Assembly: GCA_016893485.2 (NCBI GenBank)
Contig: JAFEKX020000001.1
Span: 1,860,001-1,924,000, forward strand
Reading direction: 5' to 3'
From: Streptomyces sp. P3
GTDB taxonomy: Bacteria; Actinomycetota; Actinomycetes; Streptomycetales; Streptomycetaceae
Length of the DNA: 64,000 nucleotides
The position numbers and the translations under genes are program-made. The first letter of the stretch is position 1; every line of letters begins with the position of its first letter. Shown piece by piece: positions 30,131 to 40,339 of the stretch. The notes beneath the pieces are model-generated. The model saw nothing but the letters and a program-made list of their open reading frames with translations, did no database searches and had not been told where the DNA came from.

Positions 30131-30763
30131 TCAGCTCTTCGTCACAAGGGACTTGAGCGCGATGTTGAGCTCCAGCACGTTCACCGTCGGCTCGCCGATG
30201 AAGCCGAGGGTGCGGCCGTCGGTGTGGTCCTTGACCAGCTTCTCCACCTGGGTGACGGAGAGGTGGTTCCGCTCGGCGACCCGGTGGACCTGGAGTTCGG
30301 CGTAGGCCGGGGAGATGTCGGGGTCGAGGCCGGAGCCGGAGGAGGTGACCGCGTCCGCCGGCACCTGGGAGGGCTTCACCTTGTAGTCGGCCGTGGAGTT
30401 GTTCTTCACGACCGCGGCCTTGGCGTCCTTCACCTGCTTGACGAGCACCTTGCTGTCGGCGGAGAGGTTGGTGGCACCGGAGAGGATCAGCTTGTACTGG
30501 GTGTTGACCGAGTTCGTGCCCAGTCCGTTGGCGGGGCGTGGCTGGAAGTAGTCCAGGCTGTAGCCCTGTTGACCGATGAGCGAGGAACCGACGACCTTGC
30601 CGTCCGACTTGATCTCCGAGCCGTTCGCCTTGTTGTCGAACAGGGCCTGGGCCACACCCGTGACCACCAGCGGGTAGATGACGCCGGTCACCAGGGTGAG
30701 CACGAGGAGGGCACGCAGGCCCGCCCAGAGCAACCTGGCTGTGTTCGTAACGGAGTTGTTCAT
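30131..30763 (-). CDS. kdpC: KdpC subunit of K+-transporting ATPase
   Basis: Intact, 210 residues from ATG 30763 (GAAGG upstream; a GTG four codons earlier is possible). One N-terminal membrane helix, LLVLTLVTGVIYPLVVTG, is followed by the KdpC soluble domain: GSSLIGQQGYSLDYFQPRP, SGSGLDPDISPAYAELQVHRVA and EPTVNVLELNIAL, all family-typical. KdpC stabilises the KdpA-KdpB complex and helps nucleotide binding. It begins 25 bases after the kdpB stop. Confidence 0.95.
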   Translation of the reverse strand: MNNSVTNTARLLWAGLRALLVLTLVTGVIYPLVVTGVAQALFDNKANGSEIKSDGKVVGSSLIGQQGYSLDYFQPRPANGLGTNSVNTQYKLILSGATNLSADSKVLVKQVKDAKAAVVKNNSTADYKVKPSQVPADAVTSSGSGLDPDISPAYAELQVHRVAERNHLSVTQVEKLVKDHTDGRTLGFIGEPTVNVLELNIALKSLVTKS

Positions 30764-30787
30764 GGCCTTCAGCACGCTTTCAAGGAG

Positions 30788-32914
30788 TTACAGCCCGGGG
30801 ATGAGGGAGATCAGGAGGTCGATGATCTATGCCGATGAAGGGTGCTATCAGGCCGCCGATGCCGTAGATCGCGAGGTTGCGGCGGAGCATCTTGTCGGCG
30901 CTGACCGGCCGGTACCGCACGCCCCGCAGGGAGGGCGGGACCAGCGCGATGATGACCAGCGCGTTGAAGATGACCGCCGAGAGGATCGCGGAGTCGGGCG
31001 AGGCCAGGTGCATGATGTTGAGCTTGTCCAGGCCCGGGTAGACGGCCGCGAACAGCGCCGGGATGATCGCGAAGTACTTCGCGACGTCGTTGGCGATCGA
31101 GAACGTCGTCAACGCGCCCCGGGTGATGAGGAGTTGCTTGCCGATCTCGACGATCTCGATGAGCTTCGTCGGGTTCGAGTCGAGGTCGACCATGTTGCCG
31201 GCCTCCTTCGCGGCCGACGTGCCCGTGTTCATCGCCACGCCGACGTCCGCCTGCGCGAGCGCGGGGGCGTCGTTGGTGCCGTCGCCGGTCATCGCGACCA
31301 GCTTGCCGCCGGCCTGCTCCCGCTTGATGAGGGGCCATCTTGTCCTCGGGAGTGGCCTCCGCGAGGAAGTCGTCGACACCGGCCTCGTCCGCGATCGCCT
31401 TGGCGGTCAGCGGGTTGTCGCCCGTGATCATGACGGTCTTGATGCCCATGCGGCGCAGTTCCTCGAACCGCTCGCGCATGCCCGCCTTGACGACGTCCTT
31501 GAGGTGGATGACGCCCAACACCCGTGCGCCGTCGGTGTCTTCGACCGCCACGAGCAGCGGGGGTGCCGCCGGCCGCGGAGATCCGGTCGGTGAGCGTGTC
31601 GGCGTCCTCGGACACCTCGCCGCCCCGCTCGCGGACCCAGGTGACGACCGAACCGGCCGCGCCCTTGCGGATCTTGCGCCCGTCCACGTCGACGCCGGAC
31701 ATCCGGGTCTGCGCGGTGAAGGCGATCCACTCGGCGTGGGCCAACTCGCCCTGGTGGCGCTCCCGCAGACCGTACTTCTCCTTCGCCAGGACGACGACGG
31801 AACGGCCCTCGGGCGTCTCGTCGGCCAGTGAGGAGAGCTGGGCGGCGTCGGCCACCTCGGCCTCGGTGGTGCCGGTGACCGGCAGGAACTCGGAGGCCTG
31901 GCGGTTGCCGAGGGTGATGGTGCCGGTCTTGTCGAGGAGCAGCGTCGACACGTCGCCGGCGGCTTCAACTGCCCTGCCGGACATGGCCAGTACGTTGCGC
32001 TGCACCAGGCGGTCCATGCCCGCGATGCCGATCGCGGAGAGCAGCGCGCCGATCGTCGTCGGGATCAGACAGACCAGCAGGGCGACCAGCACGGTCATCG
32101 TGAGGTGGGTGCCCGCGTAGTCCGCGAACGGCGGCAGCGTGGCGCAGGCCAGCAGGAAGACGATGGTGAGGGACGCCAACAGGATGTTCAGCGCGATCTC
32201 GTTGGGCGTCTTCTGCCGGGCGGCGCCCTCGACGAGGGCGATCATCCGGTCGATGAAGGTCTCGCCGGGCTTCGTCGTGATCTTGACGACGATGCGGTCG
32301 GAGAGGACCTTCGTGCCACCGGTGACGGCCGAGCGGTCGCCGCCCGACTCGCGGATGACGGGCGCGGACTCGCCGGTGATGGCCGACTCGTCGACGGACG
32401 CGACGCCCTCCACGACGTCCCCGTCACCGGGGATGATGTCGCCGGCCTCGCACACGACCAGGTCGCCGATGCGCAGTTCGGTGCCGGGGATCTGCTCCTC
32501 GGCCGTGCCGTCGAGGCGCCGGGCGACCGTGTCGGTCTTGGCCTTGCGCAGGGTGTCGGCCTGCGCCTTGCCACGGCCCTCGGCGACCGCCTCCGCCAGG
32601 TTGGCGAAGATGACGGTCAGCCACAGCCAGGCGCTGATCGTCCAGCCGAACCAGTCGCCCGGGTCCTTGAAGGAGAAGACGGTGGTCAGCACCGAGCCGA
32701 TCCACACCACGAACATGACGGGCGACTTGACCATCACCCGCGGGTCGAGCTTTCGGCAGGCGTCGGGCAGGGACTTGATCAGTTGCTTCGGGTCGAACAG
32801 ACCCGCGCCGACACGTCCCTCTTCCTTGTGACCGGTCGGCACATCGCTGTGCGGCGCCCTGGTCGGAGTGGCTGTGGACATCGAGTCCTCTTGGTTGTCT
32901 GTGCGGGTGCTCAT
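30788..32914 (-). CDS. kdpB: KdpB ATPase subunit (frameshifted)
   Basis: About 708 residues of a P-type ATPase. ATG 32914 overlaps the kdpA stop (ATGA). The actuator motif DESAITGES, the phosphorylation site [14 protein letters not shown], and the hinge [18 protein letters not shown] are all present. Frame breaks near 31560 and 31335, and a two-base loss near 30830, just before the end, are probably errors; the reconstructed C-terminus is [12 protein letters not shown]. KdpB hydrolyses ATP to drive K+ through KdpA. Confidence 0.93.
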
Positions 32915-34590
32915 GACGCCAGCCCCTCGGCCAGCGGTCCCAGCGCCAGGGCCGGGAAGTAGGTCAGACCGGTGATGATGAGGATCGCGCCCACCAACAG
33001 GCCGGTGAACAGCGGCTTCTCGGTGCGCAGCGTGCCCGCGGTGATCGGCACCGGTTTCTGCTCGGCGAGTGAGCCGGCCAGCGCCAGCACGAACACCATC
33101 GGCAGGAAGCGGCCGAACAGCATCGCGAGCCCGGTCATCGTGTTGAACCAGTCGGTGTTCGCGTTGAGCCCCGCGAACGCCGATCCGTTGTTGTTCGCGG
33201 CGGAGGTGAAGGCGTACAGCACCTCGGAGAACCCGTGCGCGCCGGAGTTCAGCATCGAGTGCGGCGGGGACGGCAGCGCCATGGAGGCCGCCGCGAAGAT
33301 CAGCACCAGGGCCGGGGTGATCAGGATGTAGCAGGCCGCGAGCTTCATCTCGCGGGTGCCGATCTTCTTGCCCAGGTACTCGGGCGTACGGCCGACCATC
33401 AGTCCGGCAATGAACACCGCGATGACCGCCATGATCAGCATGCCGTAGAGGCCGGAGCCGGTACCACCGGGTGCGATCTCGCCCAACTGCATGCCCAGGA
33501 TGGTGATTCCGCCGCCCAGACCGGTGAACGAGGAGTGGAAGGAGTCCACCGCGCCCGTCGAGGTCAGGGTGGTCGACACCGCGAAGATCGAGGAGGCGCC
33601 GACGCCGATGCGCTGTTCCTTGCCCTCCATCGCACCGCCGGCGGCCTGGAGCGCCGCGCCGTGGTGGGCGAACTCGGTCCACATCATGAGGGCGACGAAG
33701 CCGACCCAGATAGTGGCCATGGTGGCGAGGATCGCGTAACCCTGCTTGATCGAGCCGACCATCACGCCGAAGGTGCGGGTCAGCGCGAACGGGATCACCA
33801 GCAGCAGGAAGATCTCGAACAGGTTCGTGAACGGGGTCGGGTTCTCGAAGGGGTGGGCGGAGTTGGCGTTGAAGTAGCCGCCGCCGTTGGTGCCCAGCTC
33901 CTTGATGGCCTCCTGCGAGGCGACCGCGCCGCCGTTCCACTGCTGATGGCCGCCCACGCTGTGCCCGTTGAGGAACTGACCGACCTCGTGGATGCCGGAG
34001 AAGTTCTGGATGGCACCGCAGGCCACGAGCACGAGAGCCGCGACGACCGACAGCGGCACCAGGATGCGGATCGTGCCGCGCACCAAGTCGGCCCAGAAGT
34101 TGCCGAGTTCACCGGTGCGGGAGCGCGCGAAGCCCCGTACGAGAGCGACCGCGACGGCGATGCCGACGGCCGCGGAGACGAAGTTCTGCACGGCCAGGCC
34201 GGCGGTCTGCACGACGTGACCCATGGTCTGCTCGCCGTAGTACGACTGCCAGTTGGTGTTCGTCACGAACGACACGGCCGTGTTGAACGACTGCGCCGGG
34301 TTGACCGAGGAGAAGCCCAGCGAGCCGGGCAGGATGCCCTGGAGGCGCTGGAGGAGATAGAGGAAGAGGACACCGACGGCCGAGAAGGCGAGGACGCCGC
34401 GCAGATACGCGGGCCAGCGCATCTCGGTGTTCGGGTCGGCACCGATGCCCTTGTAGATCCACTTCTCGACGCGCAGATGCTTGTCGGAGGAGTAGACCCT
34501 GGCCATGTAGGTGCCGAGGGGGACGTAGGCGAGCGCCAGTGCCGCTATGAGGGCGACGAGCTGGAGCACGCCGGCGAGGACGGGACCCAT
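32911..34590 (-). CDS. kdpA: KdpA potassium-binding channel subunit
   Basis: Intact, 559 residues with about ten membrane helices. Pore-loop motifs typical of KdpA are visible: [51 protein letters not shown] and [14 protein letters not shown], each corresponding to a selectivity-filter segment. It starts seven bases after the kdpF stop and overlaps kdpB by four bases, so subunits are translated together. It forms the K+-selective path of the high-affinity pump. Confidence 0.97.
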   Translation of the reverse strand: MGPVLAGVLQLVALIAALALAYVPLGTYMARVYSSDKHLRVEKWIYKGIGADPNTEMRWPAYLRGVLAFSAVGVLFLYLLQRLQGILPGSLGFSSVNPAQSFNTAVSFVTNTNWQSYYGEQTMGHVVQTAGLAVQNFVSAAVGIAVAVALVRGFARSRTGELGNFWADLVRGTIRILVPLSVVAALVLVACGAIQNFSGIHEVGQFLNGHSVGGHQQWNGGAVASQEAIKELGTNGGGYFNANSAHPFENPTPFTNLFEIFLLLVIPFALTRTFGVMVGSIKQGYAILATMATIWVGFVALMMWTEFAHHGAALQAAGGAMEGKEQRIGVGASSIFAVSTTLTSTGAVDSFHSSFTGLGGGITILGMQLGEIAPGGTGSGLYGMLIMAVIAVFIAGLMVGRTPEYLGKKIGTREMKLAACYILITPALVLIFAAASMALPSPPHSMLNSGAHGFSEVLYAFTSAANNNGSAFAGLNANTDWFNTMTGLAMLFGRFLPMVFVLALAGSLAEQKPVPITAGTLRTEKPLFTGLLVGAILIITGLTYFPALALGPLAEGLAS

Positions 34591-34597
34591 ACGCTGC

Positions 34598-34687
34598 TCA
34601 GAACCTCTCCGGGAAGATCAGGGCGAGGACGAGATAGCCCAGCAGGGCGACGGCCACGACGAGGCCGACGATGTTCTCGGCGGTCAC
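34598..34687 (-). CDS. kdpF: KdpF small membrane subunit
   Basis: A 29-residue peptide from GTG 34687, too short for ordinary gene finding. It starts with [19 protein letters not shown] and ends in FPERF, matching KdpF: one membrane helix followed by a short basic/aromatic tail. KdpF stabilises the KdpABC complex. It is seven bases upstream of kdpA. The first 12 bases of its reading frame are repeated exactly 100 bases upstream. Confidence 0.9.
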   Translation of the reverse strand: MTAENIVGLVVAVALLGYLVLALIFPERF

Positions 34688-34790
34688 AGCGACACCCCTG
34701 GCGCCCGAGGGCGAGGGCGAGACGGCCAGGCCGGGCGGCGGACGCCACGAAGCCGACGCCGCCGATGAATACAGCCTCGGCGGTCACAGC
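34676..34790. repeat. 15-bp direct repeat flanking a possible duplicated kdpF start
   Basis: CTCGGCGGTCACAGC occurs at 34676-34690 and 34776-34790, exactly 100 bases apart. On the minus strand each copy contains GTGACCGCCGAG; the left copy is the kdpF start, the right copy overlaps the stop of the upstream mini-gene. The frame opened by the right copy (VTAEAVFIGGVGFVASAARPG) resembles a second small membrane peptide but has no in-phase end before kdpF. Confidence 0.7.
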
Positions 34791-34867
34791 TTCGTCACCC
34801 CCTTGGCGACGAGGGCCACCAGCGCGAAGACCGCGATCGTGGTGACGACGAAGGCCAGATCGGCCAT
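34784..34867 (-). CDS. small single-helix membrane peptide, first gene of kdp operon
   Basis: 27 residues (MADLAFVVTTIAVFALVALV then AKGVTKL) with AGGAG eight bases before ATG 34867. It is one hydrophobic helix with a basic end. Its position as the first open frame of the kdp transcript and its good ribosome site argue that it is real. A role in Kdp assembly or regulation is plausible by analogy with KdpF but not shown. Confidence 0.75.
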   Translation of the reverse strand: MADLAFVVTTIAVFALVALVAKGVTKL

Positions 34868-34940
34868 CGTGAGCTCCTGGAATGAGGTTCGAATGGAACG
34901 GACGCCTAGAGGTAACCGCGCCCATGACCGGATTCGGCCG

Positions 34941-34997
34941 CCGTTGACGGGTCCCTTACGGCGACGCACACACCGTTGACGGGACTCTTACGGCGAG
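34941..34997 (-). promoter_or_regulatory. tandem 25-bp motif upstream of kdp operon
   Basis: Two near-identical copies at 34941-34965 and 34973-34997, 32 bases apart, agree at 22 of 25 positions. On the transcribed-sense minus strand the core is GTAAGAGTCCCGTCAACGG and GTAAGGGACCCGTCAACGG. They end 74 bases before the first kdp start. The same pair with the same 32-base period and orientation precedes the gene at 39815. KdpE is the obvious candidate binder. Confidence 0.7.
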
Positions 34998-35036
34998 GCC
35001 GCGGACGCGGTTCCACGGCGCCGCCGCGAGCCCGGG

Positions 35037-35585
35037 TTAACGGCGTCCGCCCGCGCCCCGGCCTCGGAACAGCCGGAACCGCAACCGGCGGATCACCGCG
35101 TCCGTGTCCTGCCGTACGGCATGGGCGACGACGACCCCGAGGCGACGAGCACCGCGAGCAGACCGGCGACGGCGAGCGCGACCGGGAGGGTGAAGCCGAG
35201 TCCGTGCGCGTCGGCGGCGGCCACAGCGAGACGATCGCCCCGCTGTGGCCGGGAGGCCAGGCGCTGCACGTTGACGGCGGTGACGACGTCGATGCCGGCG
35301 CCGAGCAGCGCGTCGATGTCCTGCCGGCGCTTGGCGTTGCGTCCGCCGCCGGGGACGTTGCCGTGCGCGAACTCGTCGACGACGGCGACCTCCCGGGCGG
35401 CGCGCGAGCACCGCGGGGAGGTCCATCTCCTCGAAGTATCCGCCCCGTGGGCGCACGTGGACCGGGGTACCACCTCCAGGCCGTCGAGCATCGCCTCGGT
35501 CAGCGGGCGCCCGTGGCATTCGGCGAACCCCACCACCACTCGCCCCGAGGTAGACCTTCAGTCGCCCGCGTCGTCCGTCGTTCAT
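35037..35585 (-). pseudogene. decayed KdpD N-terminal-domain gene
   Basis: The start MNDGRRGRLKVYLGA matches the KdpD opening, but the next ~25 codons, which would hold Walker A, are absent and the frame shifts straight into VVVGFAECHGRPLTEAMLDGLE. The Walker-B-like region AVVDEFAHGNVPGGGRNAKRRQ and VVTAVNVQRL remain in a second frame, then the sequence jumps to a single hydrophobic segment (LPVALAVAGLLAVLVASG). Sensor, stress-type and kinase domains are missing. Unlike other frame breaks in the window, this involves real internal deletions. It lies directly upstream of the kdp promoter on the same strand. Confidence 0.75.
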
Positions 35586-35766
35586 CGCCTCCCGGGCGAG
35601 CGCCCGCGACCGCGCGGGCAGGCTTCTTCACGCGTCTCTGGCGCCGCCCGCGGGGACGTTGACACTGTCTTGACGGCGCCCGGCGGGGTTAGGGTGTGCG
35701 CGGTGTGCCGGGAAGTCTGGTCGGCGGGGGAGTCCACATGGGCTCGTCCAAGCCCCAGGGGACGGC

Positions 35767-37340
35767 ATGCGCGGCGTCGGTACGGTTCTGGCACTCGTGG
35801 TTCTGGCGACGCTGGTCGCGACGTTCGCCCGCCGCTGGCGGATCCCCGCGCCCTCCCTCCTCGTGGTCGCCGGTCTCGCCGTGGCCCTGCTGCCGGGCAC
35901 CCCGGCGATCGAGATCAGCCCGGACGTGATCGGCCTGGTCGTCCTGCCGCCGCTCCTGTACGCGAGCGCCGAGGACATGTCGTGGCGTGAGCTGAAGGCG
36001 GTGTGGAAGCCGGTCGGGATCCTGGCGATCGGCCTGGTCCTCGCCTCCGCGGCGGCCGTCGGCTGGGTGGCGTCGACGGTGACCCCGCTGTCCTGGCAGA
36101 TGGCGCTCGTGCTCGGCGCGGTCCTCGCGAGCACCGATCCGGTGGCCGTCACCGCGCTGGGCCGCCGGCTCGCGCTGCCGCCCCGGGTCCAGGTCCTCGT
36201 CCAGGCGGAGTCCCTGTTCAACGACGCGACCTCGCTGGTCCTGTTCCGGGTGGCGGTGAGCGTGGCGGTGGCCTCGGCGGCGGCCAACTGGGGTGCCGCG
36301 GGCGGGGAGTTCATCGTCCTCGCGGGCGGCGGCACGGTCATCGGGGCGGCCGTCGCCTCCGTCGTCACCCTGATCCGGCGGCGCACCGAGGACCCGGTCC
36401 TGGAGACGGTGATCTCCCTGGTCACGCCGTACGCGGCCTACGTCCTCGCGGAGGGCGCCCACACGTCCGGCGTAACGTCGGTCGTGGTGGCCGGAGTTGT
36501 CCTCGGCGGCCACGGCGACCGCCTCACCAACGCCCGCATACGGCTCCAACTCCACGCCGTCTACGGCACGGTGGTGTTCCTGCTGGAGAGCGTGGTCTTC
36601 TCGCTGATCGGCCTCGCGCTGCCCGCCCAGGTGCGGGCATTGTCCGACGGCGACCGCGCATGGCCCCTGTACGCGCTCGCGGTGGCGGCCACCCTGATCG
36701 CCGTACGACTGCTGTGGCTCGCGCCGCTGTCGGCGGTCGTGCAGCGCAAGGGCGGTGTGCACAGGGTGAATTGGCGGGTCCCGATGGTACTGACCTGGGC
36801 GGGCACCCGGGGTGTCCTCCCGCTGGCGGCGGCCTGTCGATCCCGGAGGTCACCGAGTCCGGCGCGACCCTGCCCGACCGCCCCCTCGTCCTGGTCCTCA
36901 CGACGTCGGTCGTGGTCGTCACCCTCGTCGTCCAGGGGTTCACCCTCGCGCCGGTCGTCCGCCGCTCCGGCATCGCCCTCGAACCCGACCACACGGAACG
37001 CGAAGAGGCCTCCGCCCGCTGCCGGTTGGCCGACGCGGGCATCCGCCGCCTCGACGAACTCGCCGAGTTGGAAGCCGTACCGGACGTCGTCCTCGACCGC
37101 CTCCGCCGCGGCCTGAACGCCCGCCTCGACGACGCTCGCGACCGCCTCTCCGACCCCAACGACCAAGCACCACAAGCGGCATCGGCCGACCTCGTCTACC
37201 GCCAACTCCGCCGCGACCTGATCGCCGTGGAAACGACCGAACTACAGCGCCTCTACGACGACCACACCATCAGCGACACAACCCGCCGCCGCCTCCAACG
37301 CTCACTGGACCTGGAGGAGGCAAGACTGACGGACGCGTGA
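35767..37340 (+). CDS. CPA1 family Na+/H+ antiporter (frameshifted)
   Basis: About 525 residues. Roughly twelve membrane helices with CPA1 motifs: LPPLLYASAEDMSW, LGAVLASTDPVAVTALGRR (the Asp pair region), VQAESLFNDATSLVLF (ND motif) and WAGTRGVLPLA. A base is missing near 36833, after which the frame continues into a long soluble C-terminus rich in Glu, Arg and Leu with heptad-like spacing. The antiporter exchanges Na+ or K+ for protons. Its location between kdp and an APC/KUP-like permease supports a joint role in cation balance. Confidence 0.9.
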
Positions 37341-37365
37341 CACCGCAAACCCGGCCGAGAGCACC

Positions 37366-37422
37366 CCTTTGGGGGCGCGAGGAACTGCGCGCCCAGCCAC
37401 AGACAACCCGCACCCGCCCCCG
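37366..37422. repeat. dispersed Streptomyces intergenic repeat, copy 1
   Basis: CCCCtttGGGGGCGCG forms a hairpin followed by GGAACTGCGCGCCCAGCCAC and a CCCGC-rich tail. The same layout occurs at 48030. It sits just after the antiporter stop and may end its transcript. Similar elements are widely scattered between Streptomyces genes. Confidence 0.75.
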
Positions 37423-37710
37423 ACAACAGCCCCCCACCCCTTTGGCGCCAAAACCCCAACCCCCGTAACGCTGGGTATCCACCACCCCCACCCATCTCCC
37501 CGCACCTCCCATTACAGCCCCACACACCCCCAACCAGCCCCGTCCCCCTTTCCTGACGCACCCCGTCCACGAACCCGGCCAGTCTTAACGCAAGATTGAC
37601 GCCCGTCACCCCCACATCCATGGGCCCACACGTCACTCTCCGCTTACGCTGGTGCCGCCGTCCGCGTGATGGCCAACCCACACGCTGACCCGCACTTCAG
37701 GAGCACGCCG
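37423..37710. other. intergenic, promoter of APC permease
   Basis: C-rich low-complexity DNA without coding bias up to about 37570. From 37580 on there is a more AT-rich stretch with CTTAACGCAAGATTGACG, likely containing the promoter of the permease gene; a partial match to the kdp motif (GCAAGA plus CCCGTCA) lies at 37590-37608. Confidence 0.4.
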
Positions 37711-39664
37711 ATGGCCACGACCGAACACCCTCCCAGTCGTCTGCGCGCCTGGATGCTGGAGGGCCTGGCCGACATGGGCAAGGCCGGCCACCAGGTCGCG
37801 CAAACGGCCCCGGAACCCCAGCAACACGCTCACCAGGGCCAACGCTGGTGGCGGGTAATGTGCCTGACCGGCGTCGACTACTTCTCCACCCTCGGCTACC
37901 AGCCGGGCATCGCGGCGCTGGCCGCCGGGCTGCTCTCCCCGTCGCGACGATCGTCCTCGTGGTCGTCACCCTCGCCGGCGCCCTCCCCGTGTACCGCCGC
38001 GTCGCCGAGGAGAGCCCCCACGGCGAGGGCTCCATCGCGATGCTGGAACGGCTGCTGTCGTTCTGGAAGGGCAAGCTGTTCGTCCTGACCCTGCTCGGGT
38101 TCGCGGCGACGGACTTCCTGATCACGATCACCCTGTCCGCGGCGGACGCCTCCACCCACCTCGTGGAGAACCCGCACCTGACGAGCGTCCTGCACGACAA
38201 GCAGATGCTGATCACGCTCATCCTGGTCGCCCTGCTCGGCGCGGTGTTCCTCAAGGGCTTCCTGGAGGCGATCGGCGTCGCCGTGTACCTGGTCGCCGCC
38301 TACCTGAGCCTCAACGTCGTCGTCGTGATCGTCGGCCTGTGGCACGTGGTCACCCACGGCCATGTGGTCACCGACTGGAGCAGCGCCCTGACCACCGAGC
38401 ACGGCAACGTCTTCGCGATGATCGGCGTCTCCCTGCTGGTCTTCCCGAAGCTGGCGCTCGGCCTCTCCGGTTTCGAGACCGGCGTGGCCGTCATGCCGCA
38501 CGTCGAGGGCGACCCGGACGACACCAACGACAACCCCAAGGGCCGTATCCGCGACACCAAGAAGCTGCTGACGACCGCCGCGCTCATCATGAGCGTGTTC
38601 CTGATCGCCACCAGCTTCATCACCACGGTGCTGATCCCGGAGAACGAGTTCAAGGCGGGCGGCCAGGCGAACGGCCGCGCACTCGCCTATCTCGCGCACG
38701 AGTACCTGGGCAACGGCTTCGGCACGGTCTACGACCTCTCGACCATCGCGATCCTCTGGTTCGCCGGCGCCTCCGCGATGGCCGGCCTCCTGAACCTGAT
38801 GCCGCGCTACCTCCCCGCTACGGCATGGCCCCGCACTGGGCCCGCGCGGTCCGCCCGATGGTGATCGTCTTCACCCTGATCGCGTTCCTGGTCACCTGGA
38901 TCTTCGACGCCAGCGTCGACGCACAGGGCGGCGCCTACGCCACCGGCGTCCTCGTCCTCATGTCCTCGGCGGCGATCGCCGTGACCATCGCGGCCCGCCG
39001 CGCCCAGCAGCGCAACTGGACCGTCGTCTTCGGCATCGTCTCCGCGGTCCTTCTCTACGTCACCGTCGTGAACGTCATCGAGCGCCCCGACGGTGTGAAG
39101 ATCGGCGCCTGCTTCATCGCCGGCATCATCCTGGTCTCCCTGCTGTCCCGGCTGGCCCGTGCCTTCGAACTCCGCGTGACGAGCGTGCAGTTGGACCCCA
39201 TGGCGGAACGATTCATCCGTGACATGGCCAGCCGGAAGATCCGCTTCGTCGCCAACGAGCCCGACCGCCGCGACAAGGCCGAGTACCGCGAGAAGATCGA
39301 GCAGATCCGCACCGACAACGACATCCCCGGCGAGGACTTCGTGTTCGTCGAGGTGACGGTCCTCGACGCCTCCGAGTTCGAGGCGGGCCTGACCGTACGC
39401 GGCGAGGTCCTGCACGGCCGCTACCGGGTGCTGACCCTGGAGTCGTCCTCCATCCCCAACGCCCTGGCCGCGCTGATGCTCAACGTCCGCGACTCGACGG
39501 GCCGCATCCCGCACATGTACTTCGAGTGGACCGAGGGCAACCCCTTCGCCAACTTCCTCCGCTTCTTCCTCTTCGGCCAGGGCGAGGTCGCCCCGGTGAC
39601 CCGGGAGGTCCTCCGCGAGGCGGAACCGGACCGCGCCCGACGTCCGCGCGTGCACACCGGCTGA
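37711..39664 (+). CDS. APC-superfamily (KUP/KimA-like) permease (frameshifted)
   Basis: About 651 residues; ATG 37711 has CAGGAG upstream. A 45-residue hydrophilic N-terminus precedes the first helix with [20 protein letters not shown], a position where KimA/KUP proteins carry an unwound ion-binding helix. About twelve helices follow, then a 150-residue cytoplasmic domain ([33 protein letters not shown]). Frame breaks lie near 37940 and 38818. The architecture, membrane part plus soluble tail, fits potassium importers of the APC fold better than amino acid permeases, and the neighbours are kdp and a CPA1 antiporter. Substrate is inferred. Confidence 0.82.
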
Positions 39665-39719
39665 CCGGCACACCGCGCCCGCGCACACCCGGCGCCCCTT
39701 CGGAACCGGCCGGGCCGAC

Positions 39720-39776
39720 GTCACCGTAAGAGCCGCGACAAAATCAGGTCCCGGTGTGTAAGAGCCCCGTCAGCGG
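39720..39776 (+). promoter_or_regulatory. kdp-type tandem motif before the gene at 39815
   Basis: Copies at 39720-39744 (core CCGTAAGAGCCGCGACA) and 39752-39776 (core GTAAGAGCCCCGTCAGCGG) are 32 bases apart, the same period and sense as in the kdp promoter. The second copy ends 25 bases before a TACGGT -10 box (39802-39807), which is seven bases from the ATG, implying a leaderless mRNA and activator-type placement. Confidence 0.65.
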
Positions 39777-39814
39777 CCCGCGTACCGCGCTTCGGGCGGC
39801 CTACGGTCGGCCTC

Positions 39815-40336
39815 ATGCGGCACAGCACCCTCCCACCGGACCCGGCCGGCGACCGTCACTGGCGTGGCGACGCCCGGCTGGCGACGGGCTGCGCGCTCGG
39901 CTTCCTCGTCATGACCCTGGTGGTCGACGGGGAAGCCGGAACCCTCACCCTGACCCGCGCGCTGCTGTGGTTCGCCCTGTCGGTCGCGCTCTTCGCCGTC
40001 CTGCTCCCGCACCGCGTCACCGCGGGCCCCGGCTGGCTCACCGTGGACAGCCCGCTGTTGCGGCGCACGGTGCACACGGACGCGCTGACCGTCGTACGGC
40101 AGTACGGCGATGTCTCCGCGCGCCTGTTCCTGCGGGACACGTACGGGCAGTGGCTCGAAATGGACCCCCGCGTCCTGGTCGCCAACCCTCTGCTCTGGCA
40201 CGAGCTGGACACGGGCATGCGGCGCTCGATGGAGCGGGGCACGCTGCGCCAGGGCACCGATGTCCTGCGTCAGCTGGGTCAGCTGATCGACGACGAGACC
40301 GCCCGCTCGGTCCTCAGGGCGTCGGGAATCGCCTGA
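39815..40336 (+). CDS. small membrane protein with PH-like C-terminus
   Basis: Intact, 173 residues. Two hydrophobic segments (LGFLVMTLVV and LLWFALSVALFAVLL) are followed by a soluble region with short strands (WLTVDSPLLRRTVHTDALTVV) as in bacterial PH-like membrane proteins, and a helical end. No family could be named with certainty. The promoter carries the same tandem motif as kdp, so it may belong to the potassium-limitation response. Convergent with the DUF1707 gene. Confidence 0.75.
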   Translation: MRHSTLPPDPAGDRHWRGDARLATGCALGFLVMTLVVDGEAGTLTLTRALLWFALSVALFAVLLPHRVTAGPGWLTVDSPLLRRTVHTDALTVVRQYGDVSARLFLRDTYGQWLEMDPRVLVANPLLWHELDTGMRRSMERGTLRQGTDVLRQLGQLIDDETARSVLRASGIA

Positions 40337-40339
40337 CCG

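Noticed and set aside
31289..32914. Programmed frameshift in kdpB
   Set aside because: No slippery heptamer with a downstream structure is evident, breaks occur at unrelated places, and similar breaks affect most genes in the window.
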